DNA of 32,753 bases. Source: an uncultured Saprospiraceae bacterium. GTDB taxonomy: Bacteria; Bacteroidota; Bacteroidia; Chitinophagales; Saprospiraceae. Positions 24,823 to 32,665 of this stretch are shown here, in pieces. The notes under the pieces were generated by a model. It did no database searches, was not told the origin of the DNA, and saw only the letters and a program-made list of their open reading frames with translations. The position numbers and the translations under genes were made by a program. How positions within the stretch are numbered: position 1 is the stretch's first letter; the number at the start of each line of letters is the position of its first letter. The stretch is from assembly GCA_937923485.1 (NCBI GenBank), contig CALDUE010000157.1, forward strand, positions 1 to 32,753, read 5' to 3'.

Positions 24823-24833
24823 CAGCGCTTCAA

Positions 24834-25781
24834 TTATGGCTGTGGGGCGATCTCAGCGCACTTAAAGTGTCCTTGTGGGCAAGCTCGCTTGCCAGTCATT
24901 CCACACGGCTTACAAGCCAGTTCTTGCTTCGTTTGACGTACTTCCCCATTCGCGTTTGTGGGTCCAAAGCCAAAATCAGGAGTGGTGTTCAGGAAAAATG
25001 CAGTCACGGGTGCGTTCATCGCGCTTGCTAAGTGCAATGGTGCGCTGTCGTTTACATAATTCATTTGTGCACCTGCCATCAATGCTGCCGATTGAAGGAG
25101 GCTTTGCTCCCCAGCGCGGATTCGACACGGCCTTCCAGCTGCGAATTGAATGGATTCGCAGAGCTCTCGATCACTAGGAGCACCGATGAGATGTATTTCA
25201 AGCTCATTAGGCAGCGCTTTAATAAGGGCAACCCACTTTTCAGCAGGGTACCGTTTTGTAAACCATACCGAGGCCGGAGCAATGGTCACATATGGAGTCT
25301 CCGCGTCTGCGGCCGCATAATCACTTTCCGATGGATATAGTCGCGGTGTTCGAGTACCTGAAATTCCAAGCTTAGCTAGTAGGGCTAGATTTCGATCGAC
25401 TTCATGTGTTCCATCCCCGAATTGATGTTCAATCTGGTGGGTAAACAAACCTGAGAATGGGTTTTGGCGAAAGCCTACAGTAGTCTTAGCCTTTGAGAAA
25501 ATTGTAAGCATCCCCGAGCTTGCATATCGATGCGGATTCACGACAAGGTCATATTCTGTTTGCCTGATGCGCTTGAGTAAGGCCCAGAGGTTGGCGTACT
25601 TGTGTTCACGCTTCTCCCAAATGAGCAGACGGTCAAGCTTTGGATTATTGGCGAGTAGGCCTTCATTGCCTGCTCTGACAAGCATATCCACAGTGTATCC
25701 TAGGGCCTCTAGCGACTCCACAAGCGGGGTGGCGAGCACGACATCTCCAAGGAAAGCAGGTTGAATAACTAGGGCTCGCAA
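24834..25781 (-). CDS. Glycosyltransferase family 9 (heptosyltransferase-like)
   Basis: The 315-aa protein has the GT9 plan of ADP-heptose:LPS heptosyltransferases: N-terminal Rossmann domain starting with LVIQPAFLGDVVLATPLVESL, then the sugar-nucleotide domain with TIAPASVWFTKRYPAEKW near 167-184 and YVNDSAPLHLASAMNAPV near 238-255, and the Cys-rich tail (CKPCGMTGKRACPQGHFKC) usual in this subgroup. It would add a sugar to lipopolysaccharide or a similar outer-membrane glycan on the cytoplasmic side of the inner membrane. The start is TTG at 25781, fixed by the family's first strand, which begins one or two residues later. It lies 12 bp after the iscA-like gene on the same strand, so it is probably co-transcribed. 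One exact 14-mer copy lies at 25461. Confidence 0.93.
   Translation of the reverse strand: MRALVIQPAFLGDVVLATPLVESLEALGYTVDMLVRAGNEGLLANNPKLDRLLIWEKREHKYANLWALLKRIRQTEYDLVVNPHRYASSGMLTIFSKAKTTVGFRQNPFSGLFTHQIEHQFGDGTHEVDRNLALLAKLGISGTRTPRLYPSESDYAAADAETPYVTIAPASVWFTKRYPAEKWVALIKALPNELEIHLIGAPSDRELCESIQFAAGRPCRIRAGEQSLLQSAALMAGAQMNYVNDSAPLHLASAMNAPVTAFFLNTTPDFGFGPTNANGEVRQTKQELACKPCGMTGKRACPQGHFKCAEIAPQP
25461..25474 (-). repeat. Iterated 14-mer GCTTTCGCCAAAAC, exact (minus orientation)
   Basis: Exact copy in the GT9 gene; on its coding strand GC TTT CGC CAA AAC gives G-F-R-Q-N, a third reading frame. Confidence 0.85.
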
Positions 25782-25793
25782 AGTGTGCCGAAC

Positions 25794-26120
25794 TTACAGC
25801 GCAAAACTCTCACCACATGCACAGGTGCGCCCAGCATTAGGATTTTCGAATACGAATCCCGCTCCATCTAGTCCCCCGTCAAAAACAAGTTTGGTATTGG
25901 CGAGGTAAATGAAGGATTTAAGGTCGGTGACAATTTTTTCACCATTGTCCTCAAACACCTGATCTTCTTCGGTCAGCGTGTCATCAAACTCCATGTTATA
26001 GGTCAAGCCTGAACAGCCTCCGCTGGTTACGCCTACGCGCACGAAATGCTCCGGACTGAGGTTGTCTTTCTCGCGAATGACCTCGATTTGTGCTTTAGCA
26101 CTATCATCGACGAAAAGCAT
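25794..26120 (-). CDS. A-type iron-sulfur carrier (HesB/IscA/SufA family)
   Basis: The 108-aa protein has the three cysteines that hold the Fe-S cluster or iron in A-type carriers: SGGCSG (C36) and the C-terminal CAC (C100, C102) within NPNAGRTCACGESF. Length and order are typical. It receives clusters made with sulfur from a cysteine desulfurase and passes them to apo-enzymes. The gene for such a desulfurase lies 57 bp upstream on the same strand. Whether it is IscA, SufA or ErpA cannot be told from sequence. Start ATG at 26120. Confidence 0.95.
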   Translation of the reverse strand: MLFVDDSAKAQIEVIREKDNLSPEHFVRVGVTSGGCSGLTYNMEFDDTLTEEDQVFEDNGEKIVTDLKSFIYLANTKLVFDGGLDGAGFVFENPNAGRTCACGESFAL

Positions 26121-26177
26121 GATGTTAGAGTTTATGGATTGAGTAGCTAAAATACAGCGAACACCGCTGCATTGTTG

Positions 26178-27371
26178 TCAAAGAATAATCCCATCTTGAA
26201 AAAGTTCCCACGTCGGACTCTCCGCGCGTAGCTGTCGAACTCCCTCGTCTATTAATTCTACGGCTGTAAAGATGTCTTCTTGAGAGGTATCTCTGCCAAG
26301 GCTAACTCGGATGGAAGCCTTCGCATCTTCTCTAGACAGTCCCATCGATAAAAGTACGTGACTAGGTTCCAAATCGATACTTGAACAGGCACTGCCCGTG
26401 CTAACGGCAACCCTGCGTTGAAAAGTGCTAAGTAGCGCTTCCGCTTCAATAAATCGAAAGCTCATGTTACTGATGTGCGGTAATCGTTTGGCTCCAGCCC
26501 CATTAATGAGTACTTGTTCAATACGATTTGAGAGCTCTCCTTCCAACAGATTTCGCAATGAAGTGAGCCTTTCTTCATTTTCTTTCATTTCGAAATTTGC
26601 CAAGCTCGCACATGCGCCGAGGCCAACAATTCCTGGGACATTGAGGGTGCCCGAACGCAATCCAGCTTGGTGGCCACCACCAAGCATTTGTGGTTGCAAA
26701 GCTGCTCTTGGGTTTTCTAAGGAATGCCACAAAGCTCCAACACCTTTCGGTCCGTAGAACTTATGTGCTGACAAAGCGAGTAGATCAATTCCCGCGGCAC
26801 GTGGTAGGCAACGGATTTTTCCAACTGTTTGAGTGCCGTCGACAAAAAATAGAACTTCACGACGCTGACAGAGCTTTCCCATCGCCTGTATGTCTTGCAG
26901 GACTCCGGTTTCATTGTTGGCCCAGAGGATTGAAACGAGACGAGTATGGGGCAGAATGGCTTTTTCAAGCTTCTCAATGGAGAAAATTCCGTCGCTGTCT
27001 GGTTCAAGATAGGTCACTTCGTACCCCAATCTTTCGAGTGCTTCATGGGTGTCGAGCACTGCGGCATGTTCGGTGCTTGACGTTATTAGGTGGCACGCCT
27101 CTGGATCATAATTTTGGGCTATGCCCTTGATTGCGAGATTTATAGCCTCCGTGCTGCCGCTGGTAAAGGTGAGTCCAACTGGGTCTACGTCCAATAAATT
27201 GGCTAGCGCGGCTGCGGCGTCTTTTACCGCTTGTTCAGTTTCCCAGCCGTAAGCGTGGCTTCGACTTGAAGCATTGCCAAACCGTTGAGTGAAGTAGGGG
27301 AGCATAGCTTCTAAAACCTCTGGTGCTACAGGTGTTGTCGAGGCATGGTCTAAATAAATCCGCTTCTTCAT
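26178..27371 (-). CDS. Cysteine desulfurase (NifS/IscS family)
   Basis: The 397-aa PLP enzyme takes sulfur from L-cysteine as a persulfide and leaves alanine. Visible residues are the opening YLDHASTTPVAPEVL, SGSTEAINLAIKG, STEHAAV (His102, PLP stacking), ALSAHKFYGPKG (Lys204 binds PLP), the SGTLNVPGI stretch and the mobile loop STGSACSS with catalytic Cys329. The length and the long Cys loop fit the IscS/NifS group rather than SufS. It is followed by the A-type carrier, making a Fe-S assembly pair; no iscU is present in the window. On the minus strand a TACGTTTG, matching the -7 box TAnnTTTG, ends 8 bp before the start. Confidence 0.95.
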   Translation of the reverse strand: MKKRIYLDHASTTPVAPEVLEAMLPYFTQRFGNASSRSHAYGWETEQAVKDAAAALANLLDVDPVGLTFTSGSTEAINLAIKGIAQNYDPEACHLITSSTEHAAVLDTHEALERLGYEVTYLEPDSDGIFSIEKLEKAILPHTRLVSILWANNETGVLQDIQAMGKLCQRREVLFFVDGTQTVGKIRCLPRAAGIDLLALSAHKFYGPKGVGALWHSLENPRAALQPQMLGGGHQAGLRSGTLNVPGIVGLGACASLANFEMKENEERLTSLRNLLEGELSNRIEQVLINGAGAKRLPHISNMSFRFIEAEALLSTFQRRVAVSTGSACSSIDLEPSHVLLSMGLSREDAKASIRVSLGRDTSQEDIFTAVELIDEGVRQLRAESPTWELFQDGIIL

Positions 27372-27378
27372 AGCTGTG

Positions 27379-27386
27379 CAAACGTA
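27379..27386 (-). promoter_or_regulatory. Candidate -7 promoter box of the cysteine desulfurase gene
   Basis: The minus-strand sequence TACGTTTG fits the Bacteroidota -7 consensus TAnnTTTG exactly. It ends 7 bp before the ATG at 27371, so transcription would begin at or next to the start codon (a leaderless mRNA). No TTG was found at the normal upstream spacing, so support is partial. Confidence 0.3.
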
Positions 27387-27434
27387 CGATCACTTTGTAT
27401 CGTCCTAGAAATTCTCTTGGGCTACCTTTGGCAA

Positions 27435-28466
27435 GTGAATTTTACTGAACTCTTCGCGAAGTTACCTACAAGCTCATTCCAGGACTGGGAAGCTGCTGCG
27501 CGTGCACAACTGAAAGGTAAGCCGCTTGAAAGCATCAACATCTCTTTGGGCGATGGCTCTGAAGTGGCGCCATATGCCATTGGGAATGGGGCTGGAATAG
27601 TAGGTGGAGGGAGCCAAGGCTGGTTTCAATTTTCGTCTTTCTCGTCTGACATAGATGTTTCTGCTGATTTATTGCTAGATGCATTGAATGGAGGTGCACA
27701 AGGTTTGGAGATATCTTTTCAAGACTTTGCAAAAATAGCACCTCAGCTTAATGAGGTTCGTTTTGATTTTATCTCTTTAAAAATAAATAACCTCAAGCCG
27801 AATGATCAGGATGAGCTAATCACAATGATTCCAGCATCGCAGCGAAAAGGAGCAAAGCTTCTAGTAGCTCTGTTTGACGGTGGTAATATTACTGATTATC
27901 AGCGAATTGTTGATGAATTTTCAGAGGTTATCTTTCTGCTTTCGCCAAAACTCCATATCGGGGACCTCCAAAGTCTTAGGTTGGTTTTTGAAGGTATGAA
28001 GTCGCAGTTGTCAGCTGATGATAGTCTTCGGTTTCTTGCAAGTGATAAAGTAGCACTAGGTTGTGAAGTAATGCTTTCAGCTGATTATACAAGTAATATC
28101 ACTTATATACACGCTTTACGTCTCTTATTTGCGAATACATTTAATAGTTTTGGCATGGAGCAGCCACTTCCAAGGCCGTATTTGTTTGGACGAATTGTCC
28201 CGGAAAAAGAAGTTGAATCACACGAGGTTTACCTAATCGATGCAACCGCAAAAGCTGTAGCAGGAATCAGCGGTGGGATAGATGCCTTGACCATTGAAGC
28301 TTACCCGTCAACCGATGTTTTGGTCGCTGCGAGAAGAGTGAGAAACATTCAGAACGTTCTGGCCATCGAAGGCCTTTTGGGCATTCCGCTTAGTGCAGTT
28401 AAAGGCGCAGCCTACTTCGAAGCCACTGCGAAAGCGCTTATGTCTTCCGTTTGGCCTGATTATTAG
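27435..28466 (+). CDS. Short methylmalonyl-CoA mutase small-subunit-like protein
   Basis: From GTG at 27435 the product is 343 aa. The opening NFTELFAKL with DWEAAARAQLKGKPLESI matches the N-terminus of MutA-type subunits (W..A-x-x-x-LKGKP), and the end, GGIDALTIEAYPS and RRVRNIQNVLAIEG with AAYFEATAKAL, matches the closing part of the mutase TIM barrel (GGADA, R-x-x-R-N-x-Q, W/Y-E). The middle is reduced, and the C-terminal cobalamin-domain-like part of full-length small subunits is missing. Small subunits are not catalytic and pair with the B12-binding MutB. No MutB gene follows; the next gene is a secreted protein. Another start, TTG at 27417, adds six residues. It diverges from the cysteine desulfurase gene. 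An exact 14-mer copy lies at 27938. Family is likely; function in this shortened form is open. Confidence 0.82.
   Translation: MNFTELFAKLPTSSFQDWEAAARAQLKGKPLESINISLGDGSEVAPYAIGNGAGIVGGGSQGWFQFSSFSSDIDVSADLLLDALNGGAQGLEISFQDFAKIAPQLNEVRFDFISLKINNLKPNDQDELITMIPASQRKGAKLLVALFDGGNITDYQRIVDEFSEVIFLLSPKLHIGDLQSLRLVFEGMKSQLSADDSLRFLASDKVALGCEVMLSADYTSNITYIHALRLLFANTFNSFGMEQPLPRPYLFGRIVPEKEVESHEVYLIDATAKAVAGISGGIDALTIEAYPSTDVLVAARRVRNIQNVLAIEGLLGIPLSAVKGAAYFEATAKALMSSVWPDY
27938..27951 (+). repeat. Iterated 14-mer GCTTTCGCCAAAAC, exact
   Basis: Exact copy in the mutase-like gene, read as L-S-P-K. Confidence 0.85.
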
Positions 28467-28543
28467 GCAGTTATCGGTTGTTTTATGGCATCATTTTCCT
28501 AGTTAGAAGTAGTTAAGTCTGGCAGTTCCAGGCGCTACTCACT

Positions 28544-31500
28544 ATGCAGTCAAACACAGAGAGGTGTCTTGTTTGGGCCGTTCAGCTTTCGCTGCGGGTG
28601 CTAGTGGTATGTACTTTTTTCTCAAGTGCAACCCTCGTCGCACAGTGTACGCTCAGCTGCCCAAGTGGACTTAACCTAAGTATAGCTGGTCCTAGCTTTG
28701 GTTGTGAGTCTACTATCCGTCCGATTGATATTGGAGTTATCGCTCCATCGTGTACTGGATTGATAGATTTGGATCTTTACTCCTCAACCAATCAGCTGTT
28801 TGCTGGAGATATCTCTGCAAGTGGAGCTAGGGTAGGAGTTATCAATGCTTTACACATAGGCATGCAGGTGCGAGCACGAGTGACGCATAGGGCCAGTGGC
28901 AATAATTGCGATATCAATTTATCGATTGTTGATGGACTTGCTCCAAATTTGATGCTTTCGGACACGATCGTGTCGATCTTGCAAAACCTTGATCCTGTGC
29001 AAGTTGGAGGGGATTTTATGGGGCCATTGATTGAAGACTGTTCTTCAACTACAGCAAATTACACAGATAGTATTGCCCAGGGAGGGTGTAGTAGTACAGC
29101 TTACGCCAAAACGTTCAGGACGTGGATCGTGACCGATGCGTATGCTAATAGCAGTACGATACGTCAAGAAATTTCGAGAATTGCGGTGGACTTAGATTCG
29201 ATACGTGCGCCTCAAGACACAAGCGTTTCTTGTGCAAATGGAATCCCCACGGGTCAGCCTATGGGCCTTCCCATCGTTCGGTTTGGAGGCATAGCGTACG
29301 AGCTTCCAACGATGTCGGGCAGTGAAGCAAACCTCTTTTGGAGTTACACGGATGAGTCTTTCGCTGGCAGCGGAGGAACAGCACAACTTCTCAGGTCATA
29401 TCGATTCTTTGATGCTTGCTCGCCTGCAGTTTCTGGTCAGAATCCAAGGACTTTAGTACAACGGATCTCTGTAGTTGATACCGCTGCGCCGGTGTTTAGT
29501 ACAAATGTGGATACGCTGTACTATTCTACCAACACGACGAATTGTCAAGCATCAATCTCTCTTCCAGTGCTTTCCGTTTCTGACGACTGCACAAACAGCC
29601 CTGAAGTTAACGTCCGGTTGAATAATCAAATACTATTTTCAAATGGTGGGTACTATGGAGATTTACCATTGGGAACATATGATGCAGTATATACTGCTAC
29701 GGATTTATCAAATAATGGTAGTACAAAGAATATTGTGGTAGTAGTACGAGATCAAAACCCACCGGTATTGATCACGCAAAGTTCATTACAAGTGAGTTTG
29801 TCCTCTAGTGGACTTACCAATGTTTTTCCCTTAGCCTTTGACCAAGGAACTTTTGATGATTGTACTTCACTTTCATGGTCTATCAGAAAATCTACAGATT
29901 CACTTTGGTCGGCGTCTGTTGAAGTATCCTGTGAAAATTTAAATGAAGCCTTGAATGTAGAGATTAGGAGTTGCGATCAATTCGGGAATTGTAATTCTAG
30001 GTCTGCTGAAATAGATGTATTTGATTATCTACCACCAACGATATTTACTCCGCCTAACCTGACTACTGACTGCTCATTTTCGGGTACAGATTATTCTACG
30101 TTTGGACAAGTTTTCATCTCTGATAATTGTGCATTTGCCTTGGAAGATTCAGTGATCGTCAATAGAGATTTATGTGGTGTAGGATATATCGAAAGATTTT
30201 GGACCGCACGTGATGCATCTGGTAATTTTAGCAGTGCATCACAACGAATCGAATTCCAGGCTTCTCACAATTTTAGAGTATCAGATATTCACTGGCCTCG
30301 AGATACTTCCTTATCTACATGTTCGCAGTTGGCCCCCTCTGAACTGCCAGTAGAATATGGTGTTCCGACTTGGAACACAGTAGCATGTAGCGATATCATA
30401 ACCAGTCATTCAGACCAACGAATAGACGGCCCATCAGGTACTTGTGAGGTGCTCTTTAGGACATGGACGGTCATCGACGATTGTCGTTTCGATGGAAATT
30501 CTGCTGGGATTTGGACGCATGTTCAACAGATAAACTTAGTGGATTTAGAACCCCCTACTATTTCACTAAGTGCTGACACTGTACGAGTAGTTATTTCAAT
30601 GGATTCTTGTAGAGGGGGGTTTTTCCCTGATGGAATCTTTTCATTTGTAGATTGTTCTGTGGGAGATGCCGAAATTCGGTTCTATGATGGCGCGCAAATG
30701 TTGACTCGACATTCATTTGTTGATGCGGCTTATTTCATTCCTAAATCTAGTGGCCGAGCGGAATTGGTTGTAGCTGATCAATGCGGCAATTCTGCAGTTG
30801 TAGATGTGCCGATTACATTTATTGATGACGCAAATCCGATCGCGATTTGTGTCGATACTTTACTTTATCAAGTTCAGCTTGGCGCTACTGCTTTTCATCC
30901 TGAATTAATTGACCTAGGAAGTCAAGATTTTTGCGGTGAACCTCTTTTCTCTGTTGAAACTAATTTTGTTCCGTCGTGTGCGACTCAGGGGTGGAACAGG
31001 GTAGAGTTGATCGTAACGGATTCTGCAGGTCTTCAAGACGTTTGTTTTACGGAAGTGCAAGTTATTGATACAGCTGATGTTTGTCCAATAGAGTCGACAA
31101 CAGTTTTCGGTAAAATAACGACCAATAATAATTTTCCTATTCCTACACGATTCGATCTAATAAGTACCTTCGGAGATACAGTAAGTACTTATTTTGCAGG
31201 TGCGGATGGAGAGTTTTCGTTTGATGTTGAGTTTGCAGACTCGGTGACGGTAGTACCATCTAGTAATTATGATCCACCAAGATTCATTTCAACTTTTGAT
31301 CTGTTTTTGATAAGTCAGCATATCCTCGGCACTAGAGAATTCACGGATCCTCTCAAGCGCTTTGCTGGAGACGCGAACAGAGGTAGATCGATTACTGCAT
31401 TTGACATGACGCTGTTACGTCGTCTTATCTTGGGGCTCAATCCAGATTTGCCTCATCATACGTCGGTGCGCTACATACCAGACACTGCCGATCTCACCTT

Positions 31501-32254
31501 ACCTGATATCGCTTTGATGCCTGGGATTCCAATTAATGATTCAGGCCTTGATTCGACAAGACTTAGCTGGCATAGCGTCAAACTCGGTGACGTGAGTGGT
31601 ACTCGGTCAGCACAGACTTCACTTCTAACAACACGTTCTGAAAGTCTTTTGTCGCTGAGGTGGCGTGAAGTGGAGTCAGGAACTTGGGTCTTAGAATATA
31701 CAGGATCTGAAGATGTACTGCTTTACGGCTTAGGTCTTTGGGTTAACAAGGCATCTGCCATTGTCGATGAATCTCTTCAAGAAGGATTACTTACGGCTCA
31801 ATCTGAGGATGGTCTTGCGATGAGTTGGCTTTCTTCATCTATCCCGCTTTCGCTAAAACATGGCGCTCGAATATTGGCTGTGCCTTCAACCCAGCGACCG
31901 GTAGTAGATTTAGATAAATCTGATGCAGTCGTTGCAACCGATGTCTTGTCGGATCCAGAAGAAAGAAAAATCTCGGTTCACTACTCTGAGCTTGAGTTAG
32001 AGAAAAACGAAGGGCTAAATGTTTATCCCAACCCTGCAAAAGTTGGGACTTTCTTACGAGTAGCGACTGATCAGTTGACGATCTCAAGCTTGCGTCTAGT
32101 CGATGCTAGGGGAGTAATTACCGAGCTAAATGTCGAAAGTGGGGTGGATGTTGGAGGGCTGCTTCCTAGCTCATTGACACCTGGTGTTTATGCCCTACAA
32201 GGCCGATATGCTGATGGTAAGACTTTCGAGCAGCGCATATTAGTCTCAAGATAA
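28544..32254 (+). CDS. Large secreted protein with HYR-like modules, dockerin-like repeat and type A T9SS sorting domain
   Basis: The 1236-aa protein begins with a signal peptide with a long n-region (hydrophobic core about 15-32, cut after LVAQ). The body is a series of HYR/Ig-like modules with paired Cys and the typical linkers VVDTAAPVFS, VRDQNPPVL, VFDYLPPTI and LVDLEPPTI. Around 915-970 is a dockerin-like pair of EF-hand-type repeats (STFDLFLISQHILG, ITAFDMTLLRRLILG, with GDANRGRS between them). The last 80 residues (LNVYPNPAKVGTFLRVATDQ to ILVSR) are the type A Por-secretion sorting domain, so export is by the T9SS but through the A-type route, unlike the two CHU_C proteins. Cell-surface or secreted; partner and substrate unknown. 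It lies alone on the plus strand, after a 77-bp gap. Confidence 0.92.
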   Translation: MQSNTERCLVWAVQLSLRVLVVCTFFSSATLVAQCTLSCPSGLNLSIAGPSFGCESTIRPIDIGVIAPSCTGLIDLDLYSSTNQLFAGDISASGARVGVINALHIGMQVRARVTHRASGNNCDINLSIVDGLAPNLMLSDTIVSILQNLDPVQVGGDFMGPLIEDCSSTTANYTDSIAQGGCSSTAYAKTFRTWIVTDAYANSSTIRQEISRIAVDLDSIRAPQDTSVSCANGIPTGQPMGLPIVRFGGIAYELPTMSGSEANLFWSYTDESFAGSGGTAQLLRSYRFFDACSPAVSGQNPRTLVQRISVVDTAAPVFSTNVDTLYYSTNTTNCQASISLPVLSVSDDCTNSPEVNVRLNNQILFSNGGYYGDLPLGTYDAVYTATDLSNNGSTKNIVVVVRDQNPPVLITQSSLQVSLSSSGLTNVFPLAFDQGTFDDCTSLSWSIRKSTDSLWSASVEVSCENLNEALNVEIRSCDQFGNCNSRSAEIDVFDYLPPTIFTPPNLTTDCSFSGTDYSTFGQVFISDNCAFALEDSVIVNRDLCGVGYIERFWTARDASGNFSSASQRIEFQASHNFRVSDIHWPRDTSLSTCSQLAPSELPVEYGVPTWNTVACSDIITSHSDQRIDGPSGTCEVLFRTWTVIDDCRFDGNSAGIWTHVQQINLVDLEPPTISLSADTVRVVISMDSCRGGFFPDGIFSFVDCSVGDAEIRFYDGAQMLTRHSFVDAAYFIPKSSGRAELVVADQCGNSAVVDVPITFIDDANPIAICVDTLLYQVQLGATAFHPELIDLGSQDFCGEPLFSVETNFVPSCATQGWNRVELIVTDSAGLQDVCFTEVQVIDTADVCPIESTTVFGKITTNNNFPIPTRFDLISTFGDTVSTYFAGADGEFSFDVEFADSVTVVPSSNYDPPRFISTFDLFLISQHILGTREFTDPLKRFAGDANRGRSITAFDMTLLRRLILGLNPDLPHHTSVRYIPDTADLTLPDIALMPGIPINDSGLDSTRLSWHSVKLGDVSGTRSAQTSLLTTRSESLLSLRWREVESGTWVLEYTGSEDVLLYGLGLWVNKASAIVDESLQEGLLTAQSEDGLAMSWLSSSIPLSLKHGARILAVPSTQRPVVDLDKSDAVVATDVLSDPEERKISVHYSELELEKNEGLNVYPNPAKVGTFLRVATDQLTISSLRLVDARGVITELNVESGVDVGGLLPSSLTPGVYALQGRYADGKTFEQRILVSR
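29099..29112 (+). repeat. Iterated 14-mer, one mismatch (GCTTACGCCAAAAC)
   Basis: One-base variant in the type A T9SS protein gene, read as A-Y-A-K-T. Confidence 0.5.
31846..31859 (+). repeat. Iterated 14-mer, one mismatch (GCTTTCGCTAAAAC)
   Basis: One-base variant in the type A T9SS protein gene, read as L-S-L-K; same base change as the copy at 7519. Confidence 0.5.
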
Positions 32255-32426
32255 ATTGGCGAATGGTACCTATAATTAGGTATTAAACCGTTATATAATG
32301 CTTTACTTATCTCGGGTTAATCACAGGGTTAAATGCCGTAAAGTGCCTTGTTTGTTCACTCGGGCAATCATCTACTCCAAGATAGGTATATGAAACCACT
32401 TTAGAATTATTCTCTGTTTGAGAAAG

Positions 32427-32469
32427 GGTCAGAAATCCTGATGACCTGCGTATTTACAGGTTACTACGC
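32427..32469 (+). promoter_or_regulatory. Chain of three mutually exclusive 5-bp stems
   Basis: GGTCA (32427-32431) can pair with TGACC (32442-32446). ACCTG (32444-32448) can pair with CAGGT (32457-32461). GCGTA (32448-32452) can pair with TACGC (32465-32469). Each stem uses bases of the next, so only alternate ones can form, or the last two could form a pseudoknot. Short stems are frequent by chance, so this is only a hint of a leader switch. Confidence 0.22.
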
Positions 32470-32554
32470 GTGTGATAATTTTTAGATGTGTCCTTTTTAC
32501 GGAGATGTAAATACGGCTTAATCAGTAATCCTATGTATTTGCAAAGTGTTAAAA

Positions 32555-32594
32555 TACCGTCAGCGGGGTATACCCTGCGTTGATAGGCACGGTA
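32555..32594. promoter_or_regulatory. Nested inverted repeat upstream of the partial gene
   Basis: An outer stem TACCGT/ACGGTA (32555-32560 with 32589-32594) encloses CAGCG/CGTTG (32561-32565 with 32578-32582, one G-U pair), which encloses the palindrome GGGTATACCC (32566-32575). Its right end overlaps the possible -7 box TACATTTG. It could be an operator or a 5' leader structure. Confidence 0.35.
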
Positions 32595-32665
32595 CATTTG
32601 TTGACTGCGCAGAGACCTTTCCTTTTGGTAGGCTATGACAGCGACAAATTATAATCCGACAGCGT

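Larger units (their letters stand above)
32255..32665. other. Gene-poor stretch with several possible RNA or DNA structures
   Basis: No coding region longer than a few dozen codons is credible here and no tRNA is seen. It holds a 6-bp hairpin TACCTA-TAAT-TAGGTA at 32267-32282 just after the type A protein gene (no T-run), a set of overlapping short stems at 32427-32469, and a larger imperfect stem at 32555-32594. A TACATTTG at 32593-32600 fits the -7 box TAnnTTTG, but no TTG was found at the expected distance. Confidence 0.5.
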
